Of a stretch of 64,000 nucleotides of DNA, positions 57,288 to 64,000 are shown one piece after another (position 1 is the first letter of the stretch; each line of letters begins with the position of its first letter). The notes under the pieces are model-generated. The model ran no database searches. It worked only from the letters and a program-made list of their open reading frames with translations, and was not told where the DNA came from. The DNA lies in contig NZ_FNNJ01000001.1 of the NCBI RefSeq assembly GCF_900106565.1, positions 62,001-126,000 on the forward strand. The letters run 5' to 3'. The stretch comes from Lutibacter oricola (GTDB taxonomy: Bacteria; Bacteroidota; Bacteroidia; Flavobacteriales; Flavobacteriaceae). Made by a program: the position numbers and the translations under genes.

Positions 57288-57860
57288 ATGAAAATTTCTA
57301 AATTACTAATCGCAGCAGTCTTATTTATCGCAACTTCAAATGCTTTTGCACAAGACACTGAAAAAGATGCACACTCATTAACAATTGGAATTCCACAAGT
57401 AGCATTATTAGATATCGAATCTACAGCAGCTAAAGCAATTTCATTAAAAGCAACTGCACCAACAGAAGCAGGTGAAAAAGTAGAATTCAACCAATCTAAC
57501 AGTGATTTATGGTTAAACTACTCTTCAATAGTTGGTAACGAATCTTCAAGAGCAATTACGGTACAAATTACAGATGGTGATGTACCAAGCGGAATTGACT
57601 TAACAGTATCTGCAAACAAATACGAAGGTGACGGTGAAGGAACAATGGGAGAAATTGCTGAGAAAAGTATTGTTTTAAACAATAAAAAAGCAACAAACAT
57701 TATTAAAGGAATAGGAAGTGCTTATACTGGAAATGGCGCTAAAAAAGGACATAACTTAACCTACAGAATAACTCAAAGCGATGATAAAGATGCGTATGCA
57801 AACTTAAACTTCGATGAGTCTACAACATTAACTATCACATATACATTATCTGATAACTAA
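57288..57860 (+). CDS. Small secreted beta-rich protein of unknown function
   Basis: The 190-aa product has a clear signal peptide (1-21, cleavage after AFA) and then a mature region with alternating strands and many Thr, Ser, Asn and Gly (SLTIGIPQVALLDIES, SNSDLWLNYSSIVGNESSRA, SGIDLTVSANKYEGDGEGTM, TLTITYTLSDN). No T9SS sorting domain and no cysteine is present. The pattern resembles fimbrial or surface-layer-like beta-sandwich proteins, but no family is recognised. It is a lone gene with its own promoter and a strong terminator, consistent with a well-expressed envelope or extracellular protein. Confidence 0.7.
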   Translation: MKISKLLIAAVLFIATSNAFAQDTEKDAHSLTIGIPQVALLDIESTAAKAISLKATAPTEAGEKVEFNQSNSDLWLNYSSIVGNESSRAITVQITDGDVPSGIDLTVSANKYEGDGEGTMGEIAEKSIVLNNKKATNIIKGIGSAYTGNGAKKGHNLTYRITQSDDKDAYANLNFDESTTLTITYTLSDN

Positions 57861-57903
57861 TAGAAAATAAATAAATTGAATTAATTGGTTTTAACAAAAG
57901 GGG

Positions 57904-57933
57904 AAAAAGCCGTTGCAACTGCAACGGCTTTTT
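57904..57933 (+). terminator. Strong terminator after the secreted-protein gene
   Basis: AAAAAGCCGTTGC, loop AACT and GCAACGGCTTTTT form a perfect 13-bp stem with a GC-rich core, the strongest in the window. The following 57935-58103 contains only degenerate repeat remnants (TAGAATTCTTCG and similar). Confidence 0.92.
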
Positions 57934-58103
57934 GTATTTAATTACTGTTTTTAAAGAAGAAAAATAGACTTAAAGGATCTTGTTATAAACACTAGGTAGA
58001 ATTCTTCGTTCTGGCTTAGAAATACAGCTTTAATTTCTTTATGCAAAGTCGAAAAATCTCAGACTCTAAAAGTGTCTAAACAATAGAAACAAGAATACTT
58101 TAT

Positions 58104-58310
58104 TTATTCTAATTCTTTACATTCAAAACCTTTGGAGTTTAGCAATGCTTCAATTTCTGGGCTTATGTTATTTGAAGCTTCAACCCTTAAAATATTATCA
58201 CAATCTTCAAAGTCAAAATCTACTGCATTTATAATGTGAAAGCTATCTAAAATTGCTCTTACATGAATTTCCATTTGATAGAAAATGTTTGTTTTAAAAA
58301 CTAATACCAT
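58104..58310 (-). CDS. Small conserved hypothetical protein, ferredoxin-like fold
   Basis: The preferred start is Met at 58310, giving 68 residues beginning VLVFKTNIFYQ; an upstream Met at 58337 would overlap the preceding gene by 19 bp. The sequence MEIHVRAILDSFHIINAVDF followed by EDCDNILRVEASNN and IEALLNSKGFECKELE has the beta-alpha-beta-beta-alpha-beta order of heavy-metal-associated-like domains. There is no CxxC, so metal binding is unlikely. Similar short proteins occur in flavobacteria. The role is unknown. Confidence 0.65.
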   Translation of the reverse strand: MVLVFKTNIFYQMEIHVRAILDSFHIINAVDFDFEDCDNILRVEASNNISPEIEALLNSKGFECKELE

Positions 58311-58318
58311 AATTTTAT

Positions 58319-59449
58319 TTATTTGCTTGTCCACCATTTAGATGATGGATATTTTTCTTCAACAATTATAGCTTCTCCAATAATTGGTGTTGCCATTTTA
58401 ACGTTTAATTCTTTTGCTTTATTGCTTGCTCTAACAATTGGATCTGTCCACTCGTGTAATGCTAATTTAAATGCTCCCCAATGAATAGGCATCATAGTTT
58501 TTGCTTGCACATCTACACTTGCTTGTACAGTTTCTTCCGGCATCATATGTATGTGCGCCCATTGTTCGTTGTACTGTCCACATTCCATCATTGCAAAATC
58601 AAACGGACCGTATTTTTCGCCAATTTTTTTAAAGTGTTTTCCGTAACCACTATCTCCACTAAAGAAAATTGAGTTGTTTTCAGATTTTAGCACCCAAGAA
58701 CACCACAATGTATTATTTCTTGTAAAACCTCTTCCTGAAAAATGGCGTGCAGGTGTTGAAACAAATTCAATTCCGTTTATGCTAGATTTTTCCCACCAAT
58801 CAAACTCTTTTATTTTTTCTGAAGGAACTCCCCATTCGGTTAAATGTGCTTTAATTCCTAATGGAACATAAAACTGTTTTACCTTGTTTTTTAATTGCTG
58901 AATAGAGCCATAATCCAAATGATCGTAATGATCGTGTGAGATTAAAACCAAATCAATTTCTGGCAAGTTTTCTATTGAAATAGGTAATTCTTTATTAAAC
59001 CTAGGATTTCCTAAAAGAGGATGAGGAGCTGGAACATCACCTAACATTGGGTCTATAAAAATGTTTGTTCCTTCCATCTCAATAAACATTGCTGAATGTC
59101 CGAACCAAGTAATTCTTGGTTGATTTGGTTCATTTTCAAAATAGTCTTTTGTTAGTTTATTTTGAGGTAATTCTTCTGAAGGAACTTTGTTATCTCCATT
59201 GGTAAAAAACTTCGGAAAACTACTTAATTTCATTCCCGTAGTTGCCAAGGTTAATTCTGCATTTTTAAACGCACCTTCTCCATTATAGTTTGGTGAATTT
59301 TCAATTCTTACTAAACTTTCTTCGGAAGGTTTTCCTCCAAATTGCGGACTTGTATTCATAAATATTGCGCCTACAATTACTATTAATAGGATGATTCCTA
59401 AAATTCCGTACAACATTTTCTTTAATATTTTTAAAAGTGTTTTTATCAT
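58319..59449 (-). CDS. Membrane-anchored metallo-beta-lactamase-fold hydrolase (NAPE-PLD-like)
   Basis: The 376-aa protein has an N-terminal membrane anchor (about 12-30, YGILGIILLIVIVGAIFM) and an MBL-fold catalytic domain with WFGHSAMFIEMEGTNIFIDP, the metal motif SHDHYDHLD, TPARHFSGRGFTRNNTLW, FFSGDSGYGKHF and MPIHWGAFKLALHEW. This set matches the NAPE-PLD/UlaG-like branch, hydrolases of phosphodiester lipids or lactones. Substrate is unknown. It is the fifth gene in the minus-strand TetR-headed cluster, separated from the epimerase-like gene by repeats. Confidence 0.87.
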   Translation of the reverse strand: MIKTLLKILKKMLYGILGIILLIVIVGAIFMNTSPQFGGKPSEESLVRIENSPNYNGEGAFKNAELTLATTGMKLSSFPKFFTNGDNKVPSEELPQNKLTKDYFENEPNQPRITWFGHSAMFIEMEGTNIFIDPMLGDVPAPHPLLGNPRFNKELPISIENLPEIDLVLISHDHYDHLDYGSIQQLKNKVKQFYVPLGIKAHLTEWGVPSEKIKEFDWWEKSSINGIEFVSTPARHFSGRGFTRNNTLWCSWVLKSENNSIFFSGDSGYGKHFKKIGEKYGPFDFAMMECGQYNEQWAHIHMMPEETVQASVDVQAKTMMPIHWGAFKLALHEWTDPIVRASNKAKELNVKMATPIIGEAIIVEEKYPSSKWWTSK

Positions 59450-59465
59450 TTTTCTTGTTTATTCA

Positions 59466-59583
59466 TCATTGCGAGGAAGTATGACGAAGCAATCTGTTTA
59501 TCGATTGGCAGATTACTTCACTGCGTTCGTAATGACTAAATTTGTTTCTATTATGAGATTGCTTCACTATGTTCGCAATGACG
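59466..59583. repeat. Second dispersed repeat family (CATTGCGAGG...GAAGCAATCT)
   Basis: TCATTGCGAGG, then GACGAAGCAATCTG, is followed by its returning arm CAGATTACTTCACTGCGTTCGTAATGA (59509-59535, given here in parts: CAGATTACTTC, GCGTTCG, TAATGA). A second partial returning arm, GAGATTGCTTC and TTCGCAATGACG, occupies 59555-59583. The arms differ in sequence from the GTCATTCTGA family but have the same size and palindromic layout. It lies between the metallo-hydrolase and NAD-binding genes. Confidence 0.7.
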
Positions 59584-59599
59584 TAGTTTATTCTCTTTT

Positions 59600-60271
59600 C
59601 TATAATTCTCTTTTTCCAGCTAACAAGTTAACTTCTGGATTTTCTAAAACTTTTAATTCTGAAGGAAACAAAACCGAATTTATCATTGCAACTCCAATTT
59701 GTTCACTTGTGGTTATAGATTTCATTTTCTTCATTAAAGGATATAAAGGTTTAAATAGTATTAATAGTATGTTTATCCAACCAGTTTTTGATTTGATACC
59801 TTTTGCTGGAATAATTCCTCCTAAACGAAACATATACGCATCTTTAAAACCTTTGTTTAACACCATATTTTCAGTTTTTCCTTTTACTCTTGCCCACATT
59901 ACTTTTCCTTTTTCGGTAGAGTCGGTTCCTGTTCCTGAGACATAATTAAACACGCAATTTGGATTTACAGAAAAGATTGAATCTGCCAATTCTTTGGTTA
60001 TGGAATAGGTGAATTTAGCATATTCCTCCTCATTTTTGCCAACCGAAGAAACTCCCATACAATGAAAACAAGCATCGTAATTTTTAAGATCGTTCTTTAT
60101 AGACGAAATATTTAAAAAATCGTTACACAAAATTTCCTTTAACTTTGGATGTTCCATATTTAAAGAAGAACGGTTAATAACCAAAACTTGTTCAACTTTA
60201 GGGTGTTTTAAACATTCCATTAAAACGCCTTTTCCAACCATTCCTGTAGAACCTGTGATAATTACTTTCAT
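59600..60271 (-). CDS. NAD(P)-binding Rossmann protein (atypical SDR, HTATIP2/NmrA-like)
   Basis: The 223-aa protein begins with the dinucleotide loop IITGSTGMVGKGVLMECLKH and has CFHCMGVSS and FNYVSGTGTDSTEKGKVMWA, the short atypical SDR form lacking an obvious YxxxK, similar to HTATIP2-like NAD(P)-binding proteins. It may be a redox sensor or an epimerase-like enzyme. It is 11 bp downstream of an SDR gene on the same strand, in the TetR-headed cluster. Confidence 0.82.
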   Translation of the reverse strand: MKVIITGSTGMVGKGVLMECLKHPKVEQVLVINRSSLNMEHPKLKEILCNDFLNISSIKNDLKNYDACFHCMGVSSVGKNEEEYAKFTYSITKELADSIFSVNPNCVFNYVSGTGTDSTEKGKVMWARVKGKTENMVLNKGFKDAYMFRLGGIIPAKGIKSKTGWINILLILFKPLYPLMKKMKSITTSEQIGVAMINSVLFPSELKVLENPEVNLLAGKREL

Positions 60272-60282
60272 ATTTTTAAATT

Positions 60283-61107
60283 TTATTTAGCTGCTTTTTC
60301 CAACTGACTCATTACCAATTTATCAAACTGCTTATCACTCAACCATTTTTTTGCTGTTAAAGCAGCTTTAGCCATTTTTCCGACAGGATATCTTGTTTTT
60401 GGTTTTTTTGCATTTATTGAATGTGAAATTGCTTTGGCTGCTACTATAGGATTACTTCCTGGATCTTTTTCAAAAGTATTTTTAAGTCCTATTTCCATCA
60501 CATCTTTTAATTCTTGATAAGCGCTGTTAGGAATATGTTCGATGACAGTATTTCCAGCCAATTCACTTTGCACATTACCAGGTTCAATAATAGCTACATT
60601 AATTCCAAATTGCTTCACTTCCATTCTTAATGCATCACTAAAAGCTTCTACAGCAAATTTTGTTACACCATACCAACCCATTAAAGGTGTAACAATTTTT
60701 CCTCCCATTGAACTTAAATTAACAATAGTTCCAGATTTTTGTTTTCTCATTATTGGAAGCACTGCTTTAGTCATTTCAGCTAAACCAAATAAGTTAACAT
60801 CACATATATACTTTGCTTTTTCGTAGCTCACTTCTTCAATTGGAGCACAATGAGAAAAACCTGCATTATTTATTAAAGCATCAATTCTGCCTTCCTTTTT
60901 ATAAATAGAAGCAACAACTTCTTTAATTTGTTTATGATTTGTTACATCTAACTTCATTGAATTTCCTCCTGCATTTTCAATATCCTGCATTTTTTCAAGT
61001 CTACGTGCTAAACCGTAAACCTTATGTCCTTCCTCTATTAAATAAAGAGCAGTTGCCTTTCCAATTCCTGAAGAAGCTCCTGTTACTATGATTATTTTTT
61101 TGTCCAT
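60283..61107 (-). CDS. Short-chain dehydrogenase/reductase
   Basis: The 274-aa SDR has VTGASSGIGKATALYLIEEG, INNAG, NLSSMGGKIVTPLMGWYGVT and the catalytic WYGVTKFAVEAFSDALRME, typical of the large 'oxidoreductase' group near 17-beta-HSD/retinol dehydrogenase-like SDRs. The C-terminal extension (PKTRYPVGKMAKAALTAKKW) is family-typical. Substrate unknown. It sits between another SDR and the NAD-binding gene in one transcript. Confidence 0.87.
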   Translation of the reverse strand: MDKKIIIVTGASSGIGKATALYLIEEGHKVYGLARRLEKMQDIENAGGNSMKLDVTNHKQIKEVVASIYKKEGRIDALINNAGFSHCAPIEEVSYEKAKYICDVNLFGLAEMTKAVLPIMRKQKSGTIVNLSSMGGKIVTPLMGWYGVTKFAVEAFSDALRMEVKQFGINVAIIEPGNVQSELAGNTVIEHIPNSAYQELKDVMEIGLKNTFEKDPGSNPIVAAKAISHSINAKKPKTRYPVGKMAKAALTAKKWLSDKQFDKLVMSQLEKAAK

Positions 61108-61156
61108 TTTGTGTCTCTTTTCTCTTGTCTATATTCTATATTCACTTCAATAAACG

Positions 61157-61936
61157 CTACTTAACTTCCTGCATTTCTCTAACCTGTTTCAAAATCATTT
61201 TTTTTGGCATAAAAGGAATCATTTTCATCATTATACTTTGTGAAGTTGTTAATCCAGAAATCACATCAATTTTTCCTTTTAGCATTCCGTTGTAACCGTC
61301 TAAAGCCACCGAATGAGCAGTTACAGTTTTTTGAAACATTTCTGTTTTATCCATTCCCGAAGTTGAACCAAATTCGCTTTCGGTTGCTCCAGGCATAAGG
61401 TTGGTAACAGTAATATTTGTGTTGTGTAACTCTTCAGATAGTGCATTGCTAAAAAATGTTACATACGCTTTTGTTGCAAAGTAAACTGCTTGCAATGGAC
61501 CAGGCATAAAGCTTGCCGTTGATGAGGTGTTTAGAATTTTACCGTTATTTCTTTTTACAAATTCAGGTAAAAATAAACGTGTTAAAATGGTAAGTGCTGT
61601 TATGTTTAAGTTTATCATTGAAACTTGACGTTCTAATGATAATTCATGAAACTTACCTAATGCACCAAAGCCAGCATTGTTAATTAAATATTCAATTTGA
61701 AATCCTTTTTGTTTAACTTCATTGTAAACTTCTTGTGGCGCTTTTAAATTACTTAAATCTTTGGCAATCACTTCAACATTTACGTTGAATTTTTGCTCTA
61801 TTTCTTGTTTTAACTCGTTTAATTTATCTTCTCTACGAGCTACTAATATTAAATCGCCACCTTTTTTTGCGTGAATAATTGCTAATTCTTTTCCAATTCC
61901 GCTAGAGGCTCCTGTTATTAATGCTGCTTTATTCAT
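61157..61936 (-). CDS. Short-chain dehydrogenase/reductase
   Basis: The 259-aa SDR has ITGASSGIGKELAIIHAKKG, VARREDKLNEL with a basic residue favouring NADP(H), INNAGFGALGKF, and catalytic YFATKAYVTFFSNALSEEL preceded by NTSSTASF. It resembles the DltE/YqjQ-type SDRs. It is the first structural gene after the TetR repressor, with the palindromic operator in between, so it is the likely primary target. Substrate unknown. Confidence 0.87.
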   Translation of the reverse strand: MNKAALITGASSGIGKELAIIHAKKGGDLILVARREDKLNELKQEIEQKFNVNVEVIAKDLSNLKAPQEVYNEVKQKGFQIEYLINNAGFGALGKFHELSLERQVSMINLNITALTILTRLFLPEFVKRNNGKILNTSSTASFMPGPLQAVYFATKAYVTFFSNALSEELHNTNITVTNLMPGATESEFGSTSGMDKTEMFQKTVTAHSVALDGYNGMLKGKIDVISGLTTSQSIMMKMIPFMPKKMILKQVREMQEVK

Positions 61937-61951
61937 TTTAACTAGTTTTTT

Positions 61952-61971
61952 TTGATTGAGTGTTCAATCAA
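61952..61971. promoter_or_regulatory. Operator TTGATTGA-N4-TCAATCAA in the TetR-SDR gap
   Basis: A perfect 8+8 palindrome with centre GTGT lies in the 53-bp gap between the TetR stop and the SDR start (minus strand). TTGATTGA-like palindromes are typical TetR operators. It would control SDR expression independently of the TetR promoter. Confidence 0.65.
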
Positions 61972-61989
61972 TATATTGTTTAAATTTTT

Positions 61990-62553
61990 TTAAGGTTTTA
62001 GATAGTTATAATACATTTCCCAAGCTTGTTCAATAAATACTTGATCTTGTCTTTTTTCTGGAAATTGAGTTAAATAGGTAACCATTGATGTTATTAAACC
62101 CATCATTGAAGCCATTAAAAATGTTAAATCAACATTCTTAATCAGCTCTTTATTAATATACTCTTGAATTAAAGTTCCAAACATTTCGTATTTGGCAATA
62201 ATTTCTGGGTGATTTTTTACACGTTCCGATGCACTTGTATTATCAAACTGCATTAAAAACTTGTATTTTAATGAGTTATCTAACGCCCAATTCCAAGAAT
62301 TTGACCAAAGTAAACGTAATTTTCCAAGATCTGAATTCACTTTTTCTAAATCGTGTAGAATATAACTTGTGTATTCTTTTTTTATAGAAACGTATAATTT
62401 ATCAATTAAATCGTCCTTCGTTTTAAAGTAATGAAATAAAATACCAGCACTTACTCCTGCTTCTTTTGAAATTGCCGAAGTTGGTGTTGCGTGTAAACCT
62501 CTTTCTACAAAAAGTTTAGTGGCAGCTTCTAATAATAATTCTCTTTTATCCAT
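61990..62553 (-). CDS. TetR/AcrR-family transcriptional regulator
   Basis: The 187-aa protein has an N-terminal HTH (about 5-50: LLEAATKLFVERGLHATPTS, GVSAGILFHYFKTKDDLID) and a helical effector domain. The following SDR, SDR, NAD-binding and metallo-hydrolase genes run in the same direction. A perfect palindrome lies after it, and a related site adjoins its own promoter, indicating autorepression and control of the cluster. It is not closely similar to the TetR at 12787 outside the HTH. Confidence 0.9.
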   Translation of the reverse strand: MDKRELLLEAATKLFVERGLHATPTSAISKEAGVSAGILFHYFKTKDDLIDKLYVSIKKEYTSYILHDLEKVNSDLGKLRLLWSNSWNWALDNSLKYKFLMQFDNTSASERVKNHPEIIAKYEMFGTLIQEYINKELIKNVDLTFLMASMMGLITSMVTYLTQFPEKRQDQVFIEQAWEMYYNYLKP

Positions 62554-62560
62554 TTCTTAA

Positions 62561-62576
62561 TTGACTAATCACTCAA
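62561..62576. promoter_or_regulatory. Second TTGA...TCAA operator at the TetR promoter
   Basis: TTGACTAATCACTCAA shares TTGA/TCAA ends and, on the minus strand, the TTGAGTG half with the operator at 61952-61971. It directly follows the -7 box and so covers the predicted transcription start. Confidence 0.5.
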
Positions 62577-62606
62577 CAAATGTAATGCAATATTTTTAAT
62601 TGGCAA
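62577..62606 (-). promoter_or_regulatory. Promoter of the second TetR gene
   Basis: On the minus strand, TTG (62604-62606) is followed after 19 bases by TACATTTG (62577-62584), a good flavobacterial promoter. The operator-like site abuts it downstream. Confidence 0.62.
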
Positions 62607-62633
62607 ATAAATTTATAAAAACATTAAATATCT

Positions 62634-62714
62634 GTCATTCTGAACGAAAGCGAAAAATCTCACGTATTGATAAGTGCAAGATTCTTCATTTCACGTTGTT
62701 ACTTTGAGAATGAC
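62634..62714. repeat. Dispersed GTCATTCTGA palindromic repeat, copy 3
   Basis: An 81-bp copy with arms GTCATTCTGAAC and GAGAATGAC and inner AAATCT/AGATTCTT. It lies between the TetR gene and the radical SAM gene. Confidence 0.72.
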
Positions 62715-62727
62715 ATTTTATAAAAAT

Positions 62728-63654
62728 CTAATAATTTTTCCCTTGCCAAAGATTCTTCTCAATTAGGTTTTTATCAATTTTTGCAACAATCTCAAAGTTT
62801 TTTAAACCTCCCCATTTTGGAGCAATTAGCAAATCTTTTGGAGCTTCACTAATAAAACGTTCTATAATAATATCAGGTCTAAGATGAGTTATAAATTCTG
62901 AAACAAAGTTTATATAATCTTCCGAAGTAAATAAATTAAATTTTTCTGGATTACGTTTGTATTGTACACTCATTACCGAATTTTTTACAATTTGTAAATG
63001 ATGTAATTTTAGTGTGTTTATTGGTAGTTTTGATAAATTATAAGCGTGTTGTAGTAAGTCTTCTTTGTTTTCTCCAGGTAAGCCCAAAATTATATGCGCA
63101 CCTAAATGAAATCCTTTGTTTCGGCATAATTCATAAGTTGCTTTGGTTTCTTTAAAAGTGTGGCAGCGGTTAACTTCTAAAAGTGTTTTTTCGTTGGTAC
63201 TTTCTACTCCAAATTCTAATGAAATAAAGTAATCTTTAGAAAGTTCATCTAAATAATTAATAATATCTTCTGAAATGCAATCTGGACGAGTTCCAATTAC
63301 TAAACCAACCACTTTTGAAACGCTTAACGCTTCCTCATACATTTTTTTTAAATCTTCAAAATCTCCATACGTGTTTGTATAGGCTTGAAAATAAGCTAAA
63401 AACTTATTGTTTTTTCCTTTTCTTGAAAAGAATTCTACACCTTCTTCTAACTGATGTTTTATGCTTTTTTGAGGCTCGCAATAATCTGGATTAAATGTAT
63501 TGTTATTGCAATAAGTACAACCTCCAAAACCTTTACTTCCATCTCTATTTGGACACGTAAAACCAATATCTAAAGATATTTTTTGTACACGTTCACCAAA
63601 GTGTAATTTAATAAAAGAGCTATAATCTAGATATCGTTTTCCTGTAATTTTCAT
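62728..63654 (-). CDS. YhcC-type (TIGR01212) radical SAM protein
   Basis: The 308-aa protein has Cys34, Cys46 and Cys49 in GFTCPNRDGSKGFGGCTYCN, the CX11CX2C cluster motif specific to the YhcC/TIGR01212 group, followed by NNNTFNPDYCEP, AYFQAYTNTYGDFEDLKKMY, IGTRPDCISEDIINYL and GLPGENKEDLLQHAYNLSKL. A role in tRNA or ribosome-associated modification has been suggested for the family. It is divergent from the next gene. TAATTTTG (minus strand, 63672-63679) is its likely promoter box. Confidence 0.92.
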   Translation of the reverse strand: MKITGKRYLDYSSFIKLHFGERVQKISLDIGFTCPNRDGSKGFGGCTYCNNNTFNPDYCEPQKSIKHQLEEGVEFFSRKGKNNKFLAYFQAYTNTYGDFEDLKKMYEEALSVSKVVGLVIGTRPDCISEDIINYLDELSKDYFISLEFGVESTNEKTLLEVNRCHTFKETKATYELCRNKGFHLGAHIILGLPGENKEDLLQHAYNLSKLPINTLKLHHLQIVKNSVMSVQYKRNPEKFNLFTSEDYINFVSEFITHLRPDIIIERFISEAPKDLLIAPKWGGLKNFEIVAKIDKNLIEKNLWQGKNY

Positions 63655-63671
63655 TAAAAATAGTTGTGTTG

Positions 63672-63679
63672 CAAAATTA
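63672..63679 (-). promoter_or_regulatory. -7 box of the YhcC-type gene
   Basis: The minus strand reads TAATTTTG, a TAnnTTTG match, 18 bases before the start codon. Confidence 0.45.
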
Positions 63680-63706
63680 TGAATTGTTATTTTTACAGCA
63701 ACCTAT

Positions 63707-64000
63707 ATGAAGAACTATTTAAAAATAAAGAGTCAATTATTAAAAGAGTGTTTACTTTTTGTTGAAAAAAAATGTGATACTATTTCTAAATCTATTGCTT
63801 CTAATAAATACGATTTGTTTTCTGAAACTAAAAGTTCTGCAGGAGATAAACACGAAACAGGTAGAGCTATGATTCAGTTAGAAATGGAAAAAGCGGGTCA
63901 GCAATTGAGTATTGTAAATGAAATGAACGAAATTTTACAAAAAATTGTTATTGAAGATTCTTCTGAAATTATAAAACTTGGAAGTCTTATTAAAACAACC
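63707..64000 (+). CDS. GreA/GreB-like protein, N-terminal part
   Basis: ATG at 63707 opens a frame that runs off the window after 98 codons. It shows an N-terminal coiled coil (LKIKSQLLKECLLFVEKKCD) and the hallmark TKSSAGDKHETGRAMIQLEM, the pattern of flavobacterial GreA/GreB C-terminal-domain proteins that are often mislabelled '3-oxoacyl-ACP synthase'. It probably acts on RNA polymerase, but the C-terminal part that would settle this is missing. It is divergent from the YhcC-type gene with 52 bp between. Confidence 0.7.
   Translation, partial: MKNYLKIKSQLLKECLLFVEKKCDTISKSIASNKYDLFSETKSSAGDKHETGRAMIQLEMEKAGQQLSIVNEMNEILQKIVIEDSSEIIKLGSLIKTT

Noticed and set aside
58311-58337. Nine-residue extension of the 77-codon ORF on the minus strand
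   Set aside because: It overlaps the end of the metallo-hydrolase gene; the internal Met at 58310 matches the usual start of this short protein type.
59391-59945. Plus-strand 184-codon ORF across the repeats and NAD-binding gene
   Set aside because: It is antisense to two well-supported genes and runs through a palindromic repeat; it is a shadow frame.

Overview
The window is AT-rich (roughly 30% GC by eye) chromosomal DNA from a member of the Bacteroidota, most likely family Flavobacteriaceae. The evidence is a type IX secretion (Por) sorting domain at 8039-9538, a carboxypeptidase-regulatory/TonB-dependent receptor, flavobacterial-type promoters with a TAnnTTTG -7 box, A-rich start regions with few Shine-Dalgarno sequences, and the dispersed GTCATTCTGA repeats typical of this group. 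The genus cannot be fixed from sequence alone. No rRNA, tRNA, CRISPR array, prophage, plasmid backbone or intact insertion sequence was seen.

Layout. 1-3.3 kb: end of an SPFH protein, a YbjQ-family protein and a TonB-dependent receptor. 3.6-6.8 kb: minus-strand tatA, a GIN-domain protein and rnr. 6.9-9.5 kb: a lipid-kinase gene, a 52-codon membrane ORF and a seven-repeat T9SS-secreted protein. 9.5-10.1 kb: a 600-bp gene-free AT-rich segment packed with TTATTAACA-like nonamers plus one perfect DnaA box, a candidate origin or regulatory hub. 10.1-12.7 kb: rpiB, a CDF metal exporter, GNAT and Nudix genes. 12.7-18.0 kb: a TetR-controlled redox cluster (DoxX-like, AhpD-like, SDR, FrnE-like, DUF2798, HAD, SDR) marked by four copies of a CTAAGC-N4-GCTTAG palindrome. 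18.0-25.1 kb: hybrid histidine kinase, DinB-like protein, recA with a tightly coupled small gene, an orphan ABC ATPase and a TPR/LuxR-type regulator. 25.3-33.4 kb: GH30 glycosidase, dut, SRPBCC and STAS-like proteins, flippase, fructosamine kinase, gpsA, cold-shock protein, hemG and lactonase. 33.5-37.3 kb: a 1250-aa multi-PAS hybrid kinase. 37.3-45.0 kb: pheS, then two glutamate dehydrogenase paralogs flanking a receiver/PEP-synthase-like fusion protein. 45.0-49.5 kb: an OmpA-like/TPR-like exported protein, an M18 aminopeptidase and DNA polymerase IV. 49.6-57.9 kb: a membrane protein, then an AraC-headed redox cluster, a radical SAM protein and a small secreted protein. 58.1-62.6 kb: a second TetR-controlled cluster (SDR, SDR, NAD-binding protein, metallo-hydrolase). 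62.7-64 kb: a YhcC-type radical SAM protein and the start of a GreA/GreB-like protein.

How the genes work together. Housekeeping genes (recA, dut, pheS, gpsA, rnr, rpiB, tatA, dinB) are mixed with three separate regulator-headed groups of short-chain dehydrogenases, AhpD-like CxxC proteins and quinone reductase-like enzymes, which look like electrophile, quinone or oxidative-stress responses. For both TetR regulators, palindromic operators overlapping or abutting predicted promoters can be read in the sequence. The glutamate dehydrogenase block suggests a local nitrogen/carbon module whose central fusion protein has no clear assigned function.
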